NCBI RefSeq assembly: GCF_900105995.1
Contig: NZ_LT629785.1
Span: forward strand, 1,550,001 to 1,614,000
Direction of reading: 5' to 3'
DNA length: 64,000 bases
Origin: Pseudomonas pohangensis
Lineage (GTDB): Bacteria > Pseudomonadota > Gammaproteobacteria > Pseudomonadales > Pseudomonadaceae
Position numbers and translations under genes: made by a program. Under the pieces are notes generated by a model, which saw only the letters and a list, made by a program, of their open reading frames with translations, did not search any database and was not told the DNA's origin. Positions 6,103 through 14,623 of the stretch are shown here, piece after piece; the first letter of the stretch is position 1; each line of letters opens with the position of its first letter.

Positions 6103-8490
6103 TTAGCCCTGTGCCAGTAGCTCCATTGAACTGGAAGAATCAGCGACTCGATAGCCCATAGCCTTGTAACCAGCTTGTCGCTTGCTCCACATCCGGAGCA
6201 AAGCAGGATGCCCTGTATCGATGAAATCGAGGATGCGCACATCGGCCTTGCTCACGTGCTCCCTATGCAAGCGCCCCGCATACTGCTGCAAAGTACCCTT
6301 CCAGGAAACGGGCATGGCCAGAACCAAGGTATCCAGTGCCGGGTGATCGAAACCCTCGCCGACCAGTTTCCCTGTTGCAAGAATCACCCTTGGTGCATCA
6401 GGTGGTAGTTCTGACAACGCTCCAATTTGTGCAGCGCGCTGTTTCTTGGACAGCCGCCCATGCAAGATGCATAGATTCTCGACCCGCCCTACCAGTTGCT
6501 CCTCAATGGCGTGGAGGTGATCTGTTCGATCAGTCAGCACTAGGATCTTTCTACCCTGAGTTGAGGCTTCTTTTACTTCAGCAATAATTTTGGCCGTTCG
6601 TTCCGTATCACTGCAAACCTGTAAGAAGACATCTTGAATACCTGAGCCTTCAGGCATGACTATCTGTCGAGACAGCCACTGCGGCATCACAACCAGATCC
6701 GCTGGAGCACTTTCGGGCCGAGCCGCTGTATATCGAATAGGCCCACACTGCATGAAAATAATCGGTTGCTGGCCATCTCGACGTATTGGTGTAGCGGTCA
6801 GACCCAGCACATATTTAGCACCAGCAGCCTTGAGCAGAGCCTCGAAGGAAATGGCCGACAGGTGATGGCATTCATCCACGATGATTTGCCCGTACTTTTG
6901 CACCTGCTCACTGACTTCGCCCTGCCGCGACAATGACTGCATAACTGCCACATCGATTATTCCTGTTGGCTTGGACTTACCGCCGCCTATGCTCCCGAAC
7001 GTCGACCTATCCACCTCCAGAAAAGCCTGCAAACGCTCCCTCCATTGCTGAAGTAGCTCTGTGCGGTGAACCAATATCAGTGTGTTTACACTTCGCCGGG
7101 CAATCAGAGCAGCCGCCGTTACGGTTTTGCCAAAAGCGGTAGGTGCACAGAGGATCCCTGTGTCGTGCTCTAGCATGCCTACGAGCGCAGCCTCTTGATC
7201 TGGACGTAACTTGCCCGCAAAACGAACATCGATGGGCTCTCCTGCAAAACGCTCATCGTGCAACACCAACTTAATCGCGTTTTCTTGCAGCAGCGTTTGA
7301 ACGTCATCCAGGCAGCCACGAGGTAAGCCAATATGCTGCGGAAAGTTTTCGGCACAACCGATGATTCTCGGCGTATTCCACACGGACATGCGCATAGCCT
7401 GTGCTTTATAAAACTCAGGGTTCTGAAAAGCAGCCAACCGGATGAGTTTGTTGACTAATGGCTGGGGTAATTCAGATTTATTGAAATAGATCTGGTTAGC
7501 CAAAGTCACATTCACTGATTCAGGTAGCACGCACACCAACTTTTGCGTCTTTGCCGGTGTTCGATGCCATGGCTTCAGCTCATCTTCATCCGCTATTGCG
7601 GTGACATCCAAAGGATCCCGGCCCCCGCTAGCACGCAATGTCGTCGGCGCAATGTCCTGTCCGGACATCGGCTTAATGCTGGCCAAAAATGCCCACTGAT
7701 CGGAATAGGGTGTCAGCGTCTCATCAACAAAAACACTGCCGTTGTGCGCGCGGGCCCGTTTTTGCAGGGGCAGAGCAATCAAGTTGCCAAAGCCACCTTT
7801 CGGCATGTTGTCCTGGTTTGGGAAAAGCCGGTCATATGACTCCAGCTTCAGCTGCCTCGTGCGCTCGCAGGTATGGCTGATGATCGCGGAGCCGAGCAAT
7901 CGAGCTTCATACGCTGGGACGTTGCGATCAAAGAAAATCCAAGCATGCGCCCCATTGCCTGAGCGGGAGATTTCTATCGCTACAGGCACGTCTAGCTCAC
8001 GGCATGACTGGACGAAAGCCGTTACGTCCTCGCGCCAGTCGGCCTCGTCAAAATCCACCGCCAAGAAATAGCAGGTGTTATCCACCAGCAAAGGGTAAAC
8101 GCCGATTACCGTCTCTCCGGCTAAGTGCTTGTAGAGCACCTGCTCGGTCAGCGGCAAAAATTTTCGGTGTGAACACTCCCCGCACTTGATGCGGGGTTTC
8201 TCACACACACCCGCACGCCATTCATTGGCACAAGCTGGCGAATAGCCTGACTTACCGGTCTTATTTTCCCACCTAGCGGGAAACACATCTTCTCGGCCTC
8301 GGAACAATCTCCTGAACAGCGCCAGTTTGCCTGTTGTGTCGAGACTCGAACCTATAAGAGGAGATGAGCTTGCCGATTCAACTTGCGGCGTTGAGTCAGG
8401 CAAGCGCCACTCAACACCATGCGACTCCAATAGCGCGATCAAGCGCGCATTCTCGGCCCGCAAATGTCCAAGCAAATCAGCATCACTCAT
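6103..8490 (-). CDS. TOTE-type conflict-system protein: archaeo-eukaryotic primase fused to SF2 helicase
   Basis: A 795-residue protein starting at ATG 8490. In order it has: a short N-terminal coiled coil (LRAENARLIALLESHGVEW); a Cys cluster near residues 85-115 (SPACANEW, GVCEKPRIKCGECSHRKF); and an archaeo-eukaryotic primase core with AVDFDEADW (acidic pair), SGNGAHAWIFF (catalytic His) and FGNLIALPLQ. A DEAD/DEAH superfamily 2 helicase follows, with Walker A APTAFGKT near 450, IIVDECHHLS near 538, LGLTATPIRRDG, and the motif VI region QQYAGRLHRE. This is the architecture described for TOTE conflict systems, thought to copy or process invader nucleic acid. It stands alone on the minus strand in accessory DNA, with relBE immediately upstream. 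Biochemical role: inference from domains. Confidence 0.8.
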   Translation of the reverse strand: MSDADLLGHLRAENARLIALLESHGVEWRLPDSTPQVESASSSPLIGSSLDTTGKLALFRRLFRGREDVFPARWENKTGKSGYSPACANEWRAGVCEKPRIKCGECSHRKFLPLTEQVLYKHLAGETVIGVYPLLVDNTCYFLAVDFDEADWREDVTAFVQSCRELDVPVAIEISRSGNGAHAWIFFDRNVPAYEARLLGSAIISHTCERTRQLKLESYDRLFPNQDNMPKGGFGNLIALPLQKRARAHNGSVFVDETLTPYSDQWAFLASIKPMSGQDIAPTTLRASGGRDPLDVTAIADEDELKPWHRTPAKTQKLVCVLPESVNVTLANQIYFNKSELPQPLVNKLIRLAAFQNPEFYKAQAMRMSVWNTPRIIGCAENFPQHIGLPRGCLDDVQTLLQENAIKLVLHDERFAGEPIDVRFAGKLRPDQEAALVGMLEHDTGILCAPTAFGKTVTAAALIARRSVNTLILVHRTELLQQWRERLQAFLEVDRSTFGSIGGGKSKPTGIIDVAVMQSLSRQGEVSEQVQKYGQIIVDECHHLSAISFEALLKAAGAKYVLGLTATPIRRDGQQPIIFMQCGPIRYTAARPESAPADLVVMPQWLSRQIVMPEGSGIQDVFLQVCSDTERTAKIIAEVKEASTQGRKILVLTDRTDHLHAIEEQLVGRVENLCILHGRLSKKQRAAQIGALSELPPDAPRVILATGKLVGEGFDHPALDTLVLAMPVSWKGTLQQYAGRLHREHVSKADVRILDFIDTGHPALLRMWSKRQAGYKAMGYRVADSSSSMELLAQG

Positions 8491-8543
8491 CACATTGAAG
8501 CCACTCTCTGTTCCACAGAAGTAAAAGGTCTGCGACTAGGCGG

Positions 8544-8831
8544 CTATTTCAGACGATCGTCAGCCTTGCGATAGACCTGTTCACGCTCACGTCGATCAAC
8601 CGCGACGACAAACACTACGACTTCGTCGTCGAGCACCTGATAAACCAATCGATAGCCACTGCTGCGCAGCTTAATCTTGTAGCAGTCGGGTAGCGTGTGC
8701 AGGCGATTAGCCTCGATGCGAGGGTTGAGCAATATCGCAGCAAGTTTTTTCTTGAGCTGCTGGCGAACGGTGTCGCCCAGCTTGTGCCATTCCTTCAGTG
8801 CCCGCGCATCGAATTCGAGGCTATAAGTCAT
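8544..8831 (-). CDS. relE: RelE/ParE-family mRNA interferase toxin
   Basis: A 95-residue basic protein (MTYSLEFDARALKEW...). LEFDARALKEWHKL at the N-terminus, RLHTLPDCYKIKLRSSGYRLVYQV in the middle and VFVVAVDRREREQVY at the end are the RelE pattern, with the Arg/Tyr-rich putative catalytic surface intact. It would cleave mRNA at the ribosome until neutralised by its partner. The ATG at 8831 overlaps the antitoxin stop codon by 11 bases, which couples translation and fixes the start; a frame-extending upstream Met at 8840 is less likely. Confidence 0.88.
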   Translation of the reverse strand: MTYSLEFDARALKEWHKLGDTVRQQLKKKLAAILLNPRIEANRLHTLPDCYKIKLRSSGYRLVYQVLDDEVVVFVVAVDRREREQVYRKADDRLK

Positions 8832-9060
8832 CCAGCGCAACCTTCACGCGCTGAGGGGACGACAGTCGCTCGCGAACGGTAGCGATCAATGCCTCATCTT
8901 CTTCTGTCATCAAGACAGGGCGGAAAGGCAACTGTCCACGCTCAGCCACATACTGCAAAGCTTGGCGCATGAGCTCAGAGGGTGTGACACCCAGACGATC
9001 AAGCTCGCTGTAAGCGCGAGCTTTTAGGTCATCGTCGATGCGTATATTAATAGAAGCCAT
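8821..9060 (-). CDS. relB: RelB/DinJ-family antitoxin
   Basis: A 79-residue protein. ASINIRIDDDLKARAYSELDRLGVTPSELM is a ribbon-helix-helix domain of the RelB/DinJ type, followed by a toxin-wrapping tail. It is expected to neutralise the downstream RelE and repress the operon. ATG at 9060 is used (GTG at 9063 also possible). A perfect palindrome lies 17 bp upstream and fits autorepression. Confidence 0.88.
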   Translation of the reverse strand: MASINIRIDDDLKARAYSELDRLGVTPSELMRQALQYVAERGQLPFRPVLMTEEDEALIATVRERLSSPQRVKVALDDL

Positions 9061-9076
9061 CACAGCGGCCCTCAGG

Positions 9077-9094
9077 TAATGACAATTGTCATTA
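9077..9094. promoter_or_regulatory. 18-bp palindromic operator of relBE
   Basis: TAATGACAATTGTCATTA is a perfect palindrome just upstream of relB. Ribbon-helix-helix antitoxins bind such short palindromes, so this is the likely autoregulatory operator. Confidence 0.65.
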
Positions 9095-9126
9095 CAATGG
9101 CAGTATCGCGCAACTATTGCAACTAG

Positions 9127-9333
9127 ATAGCTCGCGCAAATTTAAGCAGTGATAACCGAACGCCAGTTTTTGAAGCGGCACTAACCGCACGAAACTACTC
9201 AGTGGGGGAGTGCAAAGTATCTCGAGAAACGCATTTCAAACTGAGCACGATAGCAATGTGTAAATTTTGCACATTGCTAGACATCACGCCTGATGAACTC
9301 TACCGGTACGGCTCCCCCGTGACTCAGGGGTGA
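9127..9333 (+). pseudogene. Possible remnant of a small XRE-type HTH regulator
   Basis: An open frame with no good start codon (only GTG at 9202) translates to residues such as VFEAALTARNYSVGECKVSRET and later LLDITPDELYRYG. The spacing and the LDITPDELY ending are typical of the C-terminal part of Xre/Cro HTH proteins. The missing start suggests decay. Low confidence: the frame is short and could be fortuitous. Confidence 0.3.
9251..9279. repeat. Inverted repeat, 10-bp arms
   Basis: TAGCAATGTG and CACATTGCTA flank the 9-base spacer TAAATTTTG. It could be an operator or a recombination site; it overlaps the possible XRE remnant. Confidence 0.4.
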
Positions 9334-9515
9334 GCCGGCTCAGCCAGGATGCCCCTAGCTAACTTATCGACATGCTTATCAAAGCTGCGTGAGCATCGGG
9401 AGATCCTGATGTGTTTTCGCAGAAGCCGATAAATAATGAACAATATAGGAATTGCGATACTAGCCCCGATCACTACGTCCTGCCTGCCTGATGGCCTCAT
9501 CGCAACATCTTGCAT
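9324..9515 (-). CDS. Doubtful small membrane protein
   Basis: A 63-residue frame with one clear hydrophobic segment (VVIGASIAIPILFIIYRLL, about residues 14-32) followed by a basic tail rich in Arg and Lys, as in single-span membrane peptides. It overlaps the next plus-strand frame by 25 bases at their 5' ends, so at most one of the starts is right. No family is recognised. Confidence 0.35.
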   Translation of the reverse strand: MQDVAMRPSGRQDVVIGASIAIPILFIIYRLLRKHIRISRCSRSFDKHVDKLARGILAEPAHP

Positions 9516-9859
9516 TGTCCACGAATAAAACGAGGGTTGAGGTCAGCCACTGTGCATTTGCAGTCGCCAGACCCGGATCAACAGACCGTGAAATATGCTT
9601 TTCCTATCCGGTTAAGTCGGTGTCTTTGAAGAGGCGAGGTGCGCTACCTGCGGAGGTAACCGGGTCTGCCGGACCAGTCAGCAACCCTGAGGAGTTCTAC
9701 TGGTTGTTCGAGCTGGGTAATGGTGTGAGATTGCCAGCGCCTGTCATCAAGCACGGACTGCGCGGGCATTACGTGAAACTTACTGATATATCTGCACTTT
9801 CCCGCCCCGGTCTCTGGTGCGACTTGCCTGATCGCTATTCATTTCTTTTTGAAGCATGA
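9491..9859 (+). CDS. Hypothetical protein, 122 residues
   Basis: No family is recognised. The C-terminal two thirds (EEFYWLFELGNGVRLPAP onward) has a natural mix of hydrophobic and polar residues and reads like a small globular protein; the first 30 residues look less convincing, and a later start is possible. It is the last candidate gene before the conserved chromosome resumes at 9982. Confidence 0.4.
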   Translation: MASSQHLALSTNKTRVEVSHCAFAVARPGSTDREICFSYPVKSVSLKRRGALPAEVTGSAGPVSNPEEFYWLFELGNGVRLPAPVIKHGLRGHYVKLTDISALSRPGLWCDLPDRYSFLFEA

Positions 9860-9981
9860 CCGACATCATCGGCAGGCCAACCCGCTCCCGCATGATGTCA
9901 GGTATTCGAGGACTTGACACACGGCCGGGAATTGCCAGGCGAGCAAAACAGGGTGCCGAAGCCAGTTAAGGCTTAAATCAC

Positions 9982-10599
9982 CTACGGCCTATACATCCTG
10001 AACAACCCTCCCGCATCAATCCGGAAGTAATCCGCCGCACCGCCTCCGCGCAATACCGGTTCTGCGGCGGCGGTGTCGTAGATGCCGTCTTTCAGTAGCG
10101 TGCGGGCGATGTGGACGGCTACCACTTCACCGAGGATCAGCCAGCTGGGGATCAGTGACTGGTCGGCAGCTTGCAGCTGGATGATCTGCGTGAGCTTGCA
10201 TTCAAACGACACCGGGCTTTCCAGTACCCGTGGCACGGCGATCTGCCGGGAGGCTGCGGGGGTCAGGCCGCTGAGTTGGAATTCATCTACCTCCGGAGCT
10301 ACTGCGGCGCTGCTCTGGTTCATGGCTGCGGCCAGGGTGCGGGTCACCAGGTTCCAGCTGAACTCGCCGGTCTGTTCAATGTTGTTCAGGCTGTCCTTGC
10401 GGCCGACGCTGGAGAAGCCAATGATTGGCGGCACGTAATTGAACGCATTGAAGAAGCTGTAGGGCGCCAGATTCAGCCGGCCCTGCGCATCCTGCGAGCC
10501 AATCCAGCCAATCGGGCGCGGGCCGATGATGGCGTTGAACGGGTCATGGGGCAGGCCGTGACCGTGGGCGGGTTCGTAGTAATGCATGTCGGCGGGCAT
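9982..10599 (-). CDS. Flavin reductase-like (FMN-binding split barrel) protein
   Basis: A 205-residue protein starting at ATG 10599 with AGGAG 10 bases upstream. GPRPIGWIGSQDAQGRLNL and SFFNAFNYVPPIIGFS near residues 25-65 are the FMN-binding pattern of the flavin reductase-like split-barrel family (NADH:FMN reductase / DIM6-NTAB proteins). The substrate cannot be named; such proteins reduce free FMN or act as small flavoproteins. It is transcribed in the same direction as umuDC, behind umuC with a 149-bp gap. Typical length for the family. Confidence 0.85.
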   Translation of the reverse strand: MPADMHYYEPAHGHGLPHDPFNAIIGPRPIGWIGSQDAQGRLNLAPYSFFNAFNYVPPIIGFSSVGRKDSLNNIEQTGEFSWNLVTRTLAAAMNQSSAAVAPEVDEFQLSGLTPAASRQIAVPRVLESPVSFECKLTQIIQLQAADQSLIPSWLILGEVVAVHIARTLLKDGIYDTAAAEPVLRGGGAADYFRIDAGGLFRMYRP

Positions 10600-10748
10600 T
10601 GACGGGCGCTCCTGTGTTGTGACGGATTCTGCCTGCATTCGTAGGTGCAGGCTAATCCCTGCATGGTAAGTGCTCGTCAGGCATGACGGGCAGGTTGAGG
10701 GGGCCGTTTCCGGCCTTGCTGGTCTATGTCCGGCCCCGACACGCCCGG

Positions 10749-12023
10749 CTAGGTTGCGGCTATCTGCCAAAGCCCGTTGAACTGTGTGGTAAACGCCGGG
10801 CTCAGCAATTGCTGGCGCATGCGCCATTCGGGGGCGGGCTGGAGTCTGGCGGGGTGCAGGGTGCCGCGGCCCCATTTGCCATTGATCTGGTCCAGCACGC
10901 CCATCAGCCGGTCGACCCGTGCGGGTTGCTCGGGGGCGAACAGGTCGGTGGTGTATTCGTCGCGCTGGCACAGGCCGAGCAGCAGCACCTGGGCCTTGGC
11001 GTAGGCGAAGCCGGGACGGTAGAGGCTGGTCAGGCATTGCTGGGCGGCCTGGCTGATCAGGCGAGTGTCGTCCGTGGGGTAGGGCAGCTGGCACAGGGCG
11101 CCGTTGGCGTAGCGCGCTTCCTCCGGGTTGAACATGCCGGTGCGCAGGCTGACGCGGATTTGCCGGCACACCGAGTGTTGCTGGCGCAGCTTTTCCGCGG
11201 CACGGGTGGCGAAGCTGGCAACCGCTTCCTGGATCGGCGGCAGCTCGCGCAGGCGCTTGCCGAAGGAGCGGCTGCAGCAGATTTCCTGCCGCGGCGGGGT
11301 GCAGTCTTCCAGTGCCAGGCAGGAGGTGCCGTTGAGCTCACGCACGGTTTTTTCGAGGGTCACGCTGAAGCGCTGGCGCAGTGTGGCGGCATCGGCCCGG
11401 GCGAGGTCCCGGGCGGTGTTGATCTGCATGGCCTGCAGCTGATCCTTCAGGCGCCGGCCGATGCCCCAGACTTCTTCCACCGGCATGGCTTTGAGCAGCT
11501 TGTCGCGGCGCAGCGGGTCGCGCAGGTCGACCACGCCGCCGGTCTGTTTCTGCCAGCGCTTGGCCGCGTGATTGGCCAGCTTGGCCAGGGTCTTGGTGGG
11601 GGCGATGCCGATGCCGACCGGGATGCCGGTTTTCTGCAGCACTTCGGCACGTACCGAGCGCCCCAGCGCTTCGAGCGGTTCCGGCAGGCCGCTGACGTCG
11701 GCAAAGGCTTCGTCGATGCTGTAGACCTCGACAACCGGGAAGCGGCCTTCGAGGATGCGCATGACCCGTTCGCTCATGTCGCCGTACAGCGCATAGTTGC
11801 TGCTGAACACGACGATGCCCTGACGTTTCAGGTCATGGCGGATTTCATGAAACAGCGCGCCCATTTTTACCAGCGGTTTGGCTTCGGCCGAGCGGGCGAT
11901 CACGCAGCCGTCGTTATTGCTCAGCACGACGATGGGCGTGCGCAGCAGGTCGGGGCGGAACACGCGCTCGCAACTGGCGTAGAAGCTGTTGCAGTCGATC
12001 AGGGCGAAGGCCGGTTCAGGCAT
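10749..12023 (-). CDS. umuC: DNA polymerase V catalytic subunit UmuC
   Basis: A 424-residue Y-family polymerase, the usual UmuC length. DCNSFYASCERVFRPDL near the start supplies the first catalytic Asp, and YSIDEAFADV near residue 100 carries the second acidic pair. IGIAPTKTLAKLANHAAK, the helix-hairpin-helix VWGIGRRLKDQL and the DUF4113 tail with DLFAPEQP follow. With UmuD' it forms Pol V for SOS translesion synthesis. Its ATG overlaps the umuD stop by 8 bases (ATGCCTGA), so the pair is translationally coupled and shares the LexA box upstream of umuD. A frame extending further upstream overlaps umuD and is rejected. Confidence 0.95.
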   Translation of the reverse strand: MPEPAFALIDCNSFYASCERVFRPDLLRTPIVVLSNNDGCVIARSAEAKPLVKMGALFHEIRHDLKRQGIVVFSSNYALYGDMSERVMRILEGRFPVVEVYSIDEAFADVSGLPEPLEALGRSVRAEVLQKTGIPVGIGIAPTKTLAKLANHAAKRWQKQTGGVVDLRDPLRRDKLLKAMPVEEVWGIGRRLKDQLQAMQINTARDLARADAATLRQRFSVTLEKTVRELNGTSCLALEDCTPPRQEICCSRSFGKRLRELPPIQEAVASFATRAAEKLRQQHSVCRQIRVSLRTGMFNPEEARYANGALCQLPYPTDDTRLISQAAQQCLTSLYRPGFAYAKAQVLLLGLCQRDEYTTDLFAPEQPARVDRLMGVLDQINGKWGRGTLHPARLQPAPEWRMRQQLLSPAFTTQFNGLWQIAAT

Positions 12024-12453
12024 GCTGGCGGTGCCCGTGCAGGCTGTGGGTGACCACGCCCCAGACCAGCAGTTCATCGCCCTCGAGGATGTAGCGCGGC
12101 GCATAGCGCGGGTTTTCTGCACGCAGGATGATCTGGCCGTTCTCGTGGCACAGGCGTTTGACGAATACTTCGCCGTTGATGCTGGCCACGACCACGTCGC
12201 CATGGCGGGCAGTCAGGGCACGGCTGACGATCAGCAGGTCCTCGTCAAAAATCCCGGCCTCCTGCATGCTCTCGCCGCTGACGCGCACGATGTAGGTGTG
12301 TGGGGCCTGGATGTCGAGCAGCTCGTCGAGCGAGAGCATCTGCTCCATGTGGTCCAGCGCCGGGCTGGGAAAGCCGGCCGGTACCTTGGCGTCGAACAGG
12401 GGCAGTAATGCGCTGGAAGGCTCGATGGCGCCCAGCAGGGTGGCGTTGCTCAT
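12016..12453 (-). CDS. umuD: SOS protein UmuD, S24-family self-cleaving peptidase
   Basis: A 145-residue protein. PAGFPSPALDH contains the Ala-Gly self-cleavage site, RVSGESMQEAGI the catalytic Ser and INGEVFVKRL the catalytic Lys of the LexA/UmuD protease family. RecA-stimulated self-cleavage yields UmuD', the Pol V accessory subunit. The start at ATG 12453 fits the family length; the longer open frame upstream runs through the SOS box and is not used. Confidence 0.94.
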   Translation of the reverse strand: MSNATLLGAIEPSSALLPLFDAKVPAGFPSPALDHMEQMLSLDELLDIQAPHTYIVRVSGESMQEAGIFDEDLLIVSRALTARHGDVVVASINGEVFVKRLCHENGQIILRAENPRYAPRYILEGDELLVWGVVTHSLHGHRQHA

Positions 12454-12471
12454 GAAGGTTGAACTCGAATG

Positions 12472-12487
12472 CTGTGTATATATACAG
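12472..12487. promoter_or_regulatory. LexA SOS box upstream of umuDC
   Basis: CTGTGTATATATACAG matches the CTG-N10-CAG LexA operator with the alternating TA centre. It lies 19 bp upstream of the umuD start codon, so LexA would repress umuDC. Confidence 0.9.
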
Positions 12488-12656
12488 TATTCTTGCCGGC
12501 TGACGAGTTCAAGCTTGCTGTGCAGGTACGCCCGGGGTGCGCCGGGTACAGATAGCGTGCCGTTGGCTGCAAACTGCAGCAGCACAGGTTAGGCTGTTAA
12601 TCTGTTTGCCGGCCGTTCTGGCCGGTGTTTTTTGACGCAAACGACAGGAATCTTGC

Positions 12657-13628
12657 ATGACCAGCAGTTCAGGTGCAGCGCCGCGTATCGGCATCATTGG
12701 CACAGGCGCCATCGGCGGCTTTTACGGGGTGATGCTGGCCAGGGCCGGGCTGGATGTGCATTTCCTGCTGCGCAGCGAATATGCGGCGGTCAGGGCGCAG
12801 GGGCTGCATGTCGACAGTGCTGTGTTCGGGCAGCTGGATCTGCAGCCGGTGCAGGCCTATCAGTCGGTGGCTGAAATGCCGCCCTGCGACTGGCTGCTGG
12901 TGGGTGCCAAAACCTCAAGCAATGCCGCGCTGGCGCCGTTGATCAATCAGGCTGCGGCACCGGGTGCGCGGGTGGTGTTGCTGCAGAACGGGCTGGGTGT
13001 GGAAGACGAATTGCGGCCGTTGCTGGATGATTCACTGCATTTGCTCGGCGGCCTCTGCGTTACCTGTGTGCACCGCGCGGCGCCGGGGAAGGTGGTGCAC
13101 CAGTCGCAGGGCATGATCAACCTGGGTTATCACTCCGGCCCGGCGCAGGAGACGGCTGCGCAACAAGCCATTGCCGGGGAGGGCGCTGAATTGTTCCGCC
13201 GTACGGGGCTGGAGTCCGCGGCGCTGGACAACCTGTCGCAGGCGCGCTGGCAGAAGCTGGTGTGGAATGTGCCGTATAACGGCCTTTCCGTGCTGCTCAA
13301 CGCCGACACCAGTGCGCTGATGGCCAGCCAGGACGCACGTGCCCTGATCCGCGAGCTGATGCTGGAAGTGATAGCGGCTGCCGCCGCTTGCGGTTATGCG
13401 CTACCCGATGCGTATGAGGAGCGCTTGCTGAAAATCACCGACCGTATGCCCGATTACCTGCCGAGCATGTATCACGACTTCGCCGGCCAGCGCCCGATGG
13501 AGCTGCAAGCCATCTATGCTGCGCCGATAGCGGCCGCACAGGCCGCCGGCTGTGCGGTGCCGCGTATGCAGATGCTGTTGCAGGCGCTGGGTTTTCTGCA
13601 GCAGCGCAACGCGCAAAGGAGCGCCTGA
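12657..13628 (+). CDS. panE: 2-dehydropantoate 2-reductase (ketopantoate reductase)
   Basis: A 323-residue protein of the ApbA/PanE family. The N-terminal Rossmann motif GIIGTGAIGGFYG binds NADPH. LLVGAKTSSNAALAP is the motif-2 region with the conserved Lys, and KLVWNVPYNGLSVL contains the C-terminal substrate-binding Asn. The enzyme reduces 2-dehydropantoate to pantoate for coenzyme A synthesis in the cytoplasm. The downstream nucleotidase starts within its stop codon, so the two are co-transcribed. Divergent from umuD. Some paralogs act on other 2-oxoacids, so the pantoate assignment is by family. Confidence 0.88.
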   Translation: MTSSSGAAPRIGIIGTGAIGGFYGVMLARAGLDVHFLLRSEYAAVRAQGLHVDSAVFGQLDLQPVQAYQSVAEMPPCDWLLVGAKTSSNAALAPLINQAAAPGARVVLLQNGLGVEDELRPLLDDSLHLLGGLCVTCVHRAAPGKVVHQSQGMINLGYHSGPAQETAAQQAIAGEGAELFRRTGLESAALDNLSQARWQKLVWNVPYNGLSVLLNADTSALMASQDARALIRELMLEVIAAAAACGYALPDAYEERLLKITDRMPDYLPSMYHDFAGQRPMELQAIYAAPIAAAQAAGCAVPRMQMLLQALGFLQQRNAQRSA

Positions 13629-14533
13629 TGGGCAATCATCTGGGCAACAAACTGGTACTGGCGATTTCCTCCAGAGCCTTGCTGGATCTGAGCGAGAGCC
13701 ACCGGGTGTATGAAAGTGAAGGCGTGGAAGCCTATCGCCAGTACCAGATCGAACATGAAGAAGAGATTCTCGCCCAGGGTGATGCCTATCCGCTGGTGGA
13801 AAAGCTCCTGTCGCTGAACGGCGCGCTTGGTCAGCAGCGGGTCGAGGTAATTCTGGTGTCGCGCAACAGTGCCGACACCGGCTTGCGCGTGTTCAACTCG
13901 ATACAGCACTACGGCCTGCCGATCTCGCGCGCTGCCTTTGTCGGTGGCCGCAGCCCCTATCCCTATCTGTCTGCGTTCGGCTGTCACCTGTTTCTGTCTA
14001 CCCACGCCGAAGACGTGCGCAGCGCGCTGGATGCCGGTTTTGCGGCGGCGACGATCCTTTCCGGTGGCCAGCGCCGGGCGGACAGCAACGAGTTGCGTAT
14101 CGCCTTCGATGGGGATGCGGTGCTGTTTTCCGACGATTCCGAGCGGGTCTTCCAGAGCGGCGGGCTGGAAGCCTTTCAGGCCCACGAGCGCGAAGCGGCG
14201 CGGCAGCCCCTGGGCGGCGGGCCGTTCAAGCCGTTTCTGGCGGCACTCAACCTGTTGCAGCGCGAGTTTCCGGAAGAGCAGTGCCCGATTCGCACGGCGC
14301 TGGTTACCGCCCGTTCGGCACCGGCCCACGAGCGGGTCATCCGTACCTTGCGCGAGTGGAACATTCGTCTGGATGAGTCGCTGTTTCTCGGCGGGCTGGA
14401 CAAGTCGGCATTTCTTGAAGCCTTTGCCGCCGATGTGTTCTTCGATGACCAGGCCGGCCATTGCGAGAAAACCCGCGAGGTGGTGGCCACCGGGCATGTG
14501 CCCCATGGTGTGAGTAATGAACCGGCTGCTTGA
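13628..14533 (+). CDS. Cytosolic 5'-nucleotidase family protein
   Basis: A 301-residue protein resembling the bacterial 5'-nucleotidase family related to cytosolic nucleotidase I: LVLAISSRALLDL at the N-terminus, VILVSRNSADTGLRVF, AFVGGRSPYPYL, the haloacid-dehalogenase-like RIAFDGDAVLFSDDSE near residue 160, and DVFFDDQAGHCE near the end. It should dephosphorylate nucleoside monophosphates. Its ATG overlaps the last base of the panE stop (TGATG), pointing to coupled translation. Confidence 0.85.
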   Translation: MGNHLGNKLVLAISSRALLDLSESHRVYESEGVEAYRQYQIEHEEEILAQGDAYPLVEKLLSLNGALGQQRVEVILVSRNSADTGLRVFNSIQHYGLPISRAAFVGGRSPYPYLSAFGCHLFLSTHAEDVRSALDAGFAAATILSGGQRRADSNELRIAFDGDAVLFSDDSERVFQSGGLEAFQAHEREAARQPLGGGPFKPFLAALNLLQREFPEEQCPIRTALVTARSAPAHERVIRTLREWNIRLDESLFLGGLDKSAFLEAFAADVFFDDQAGHCEKTREVVATGHVPHGVSNEPAA

Positions 14534-14623
14534 ATGCCGCGAATTTTCCCCGGGCATCTCGCTGATCGGTTTAACAGCTTCTAAGCTCAGTGCTTGTGCC
14601 GTTGTGGCGAGTGAGGAAGTTGC

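Noticed and set aside
9251..9279. A second dif-like site
   Set aside because: The inverted arms do not match XerC/XerD half-sites and the spacer is nine bases rather than six to eight; kept only as an unexplained inverted repeat.
10683..12053. A 456-codon plus-strand frame over umuC
   Set aside because: Shadow of umuC; no family resemblance and no ribosome site.
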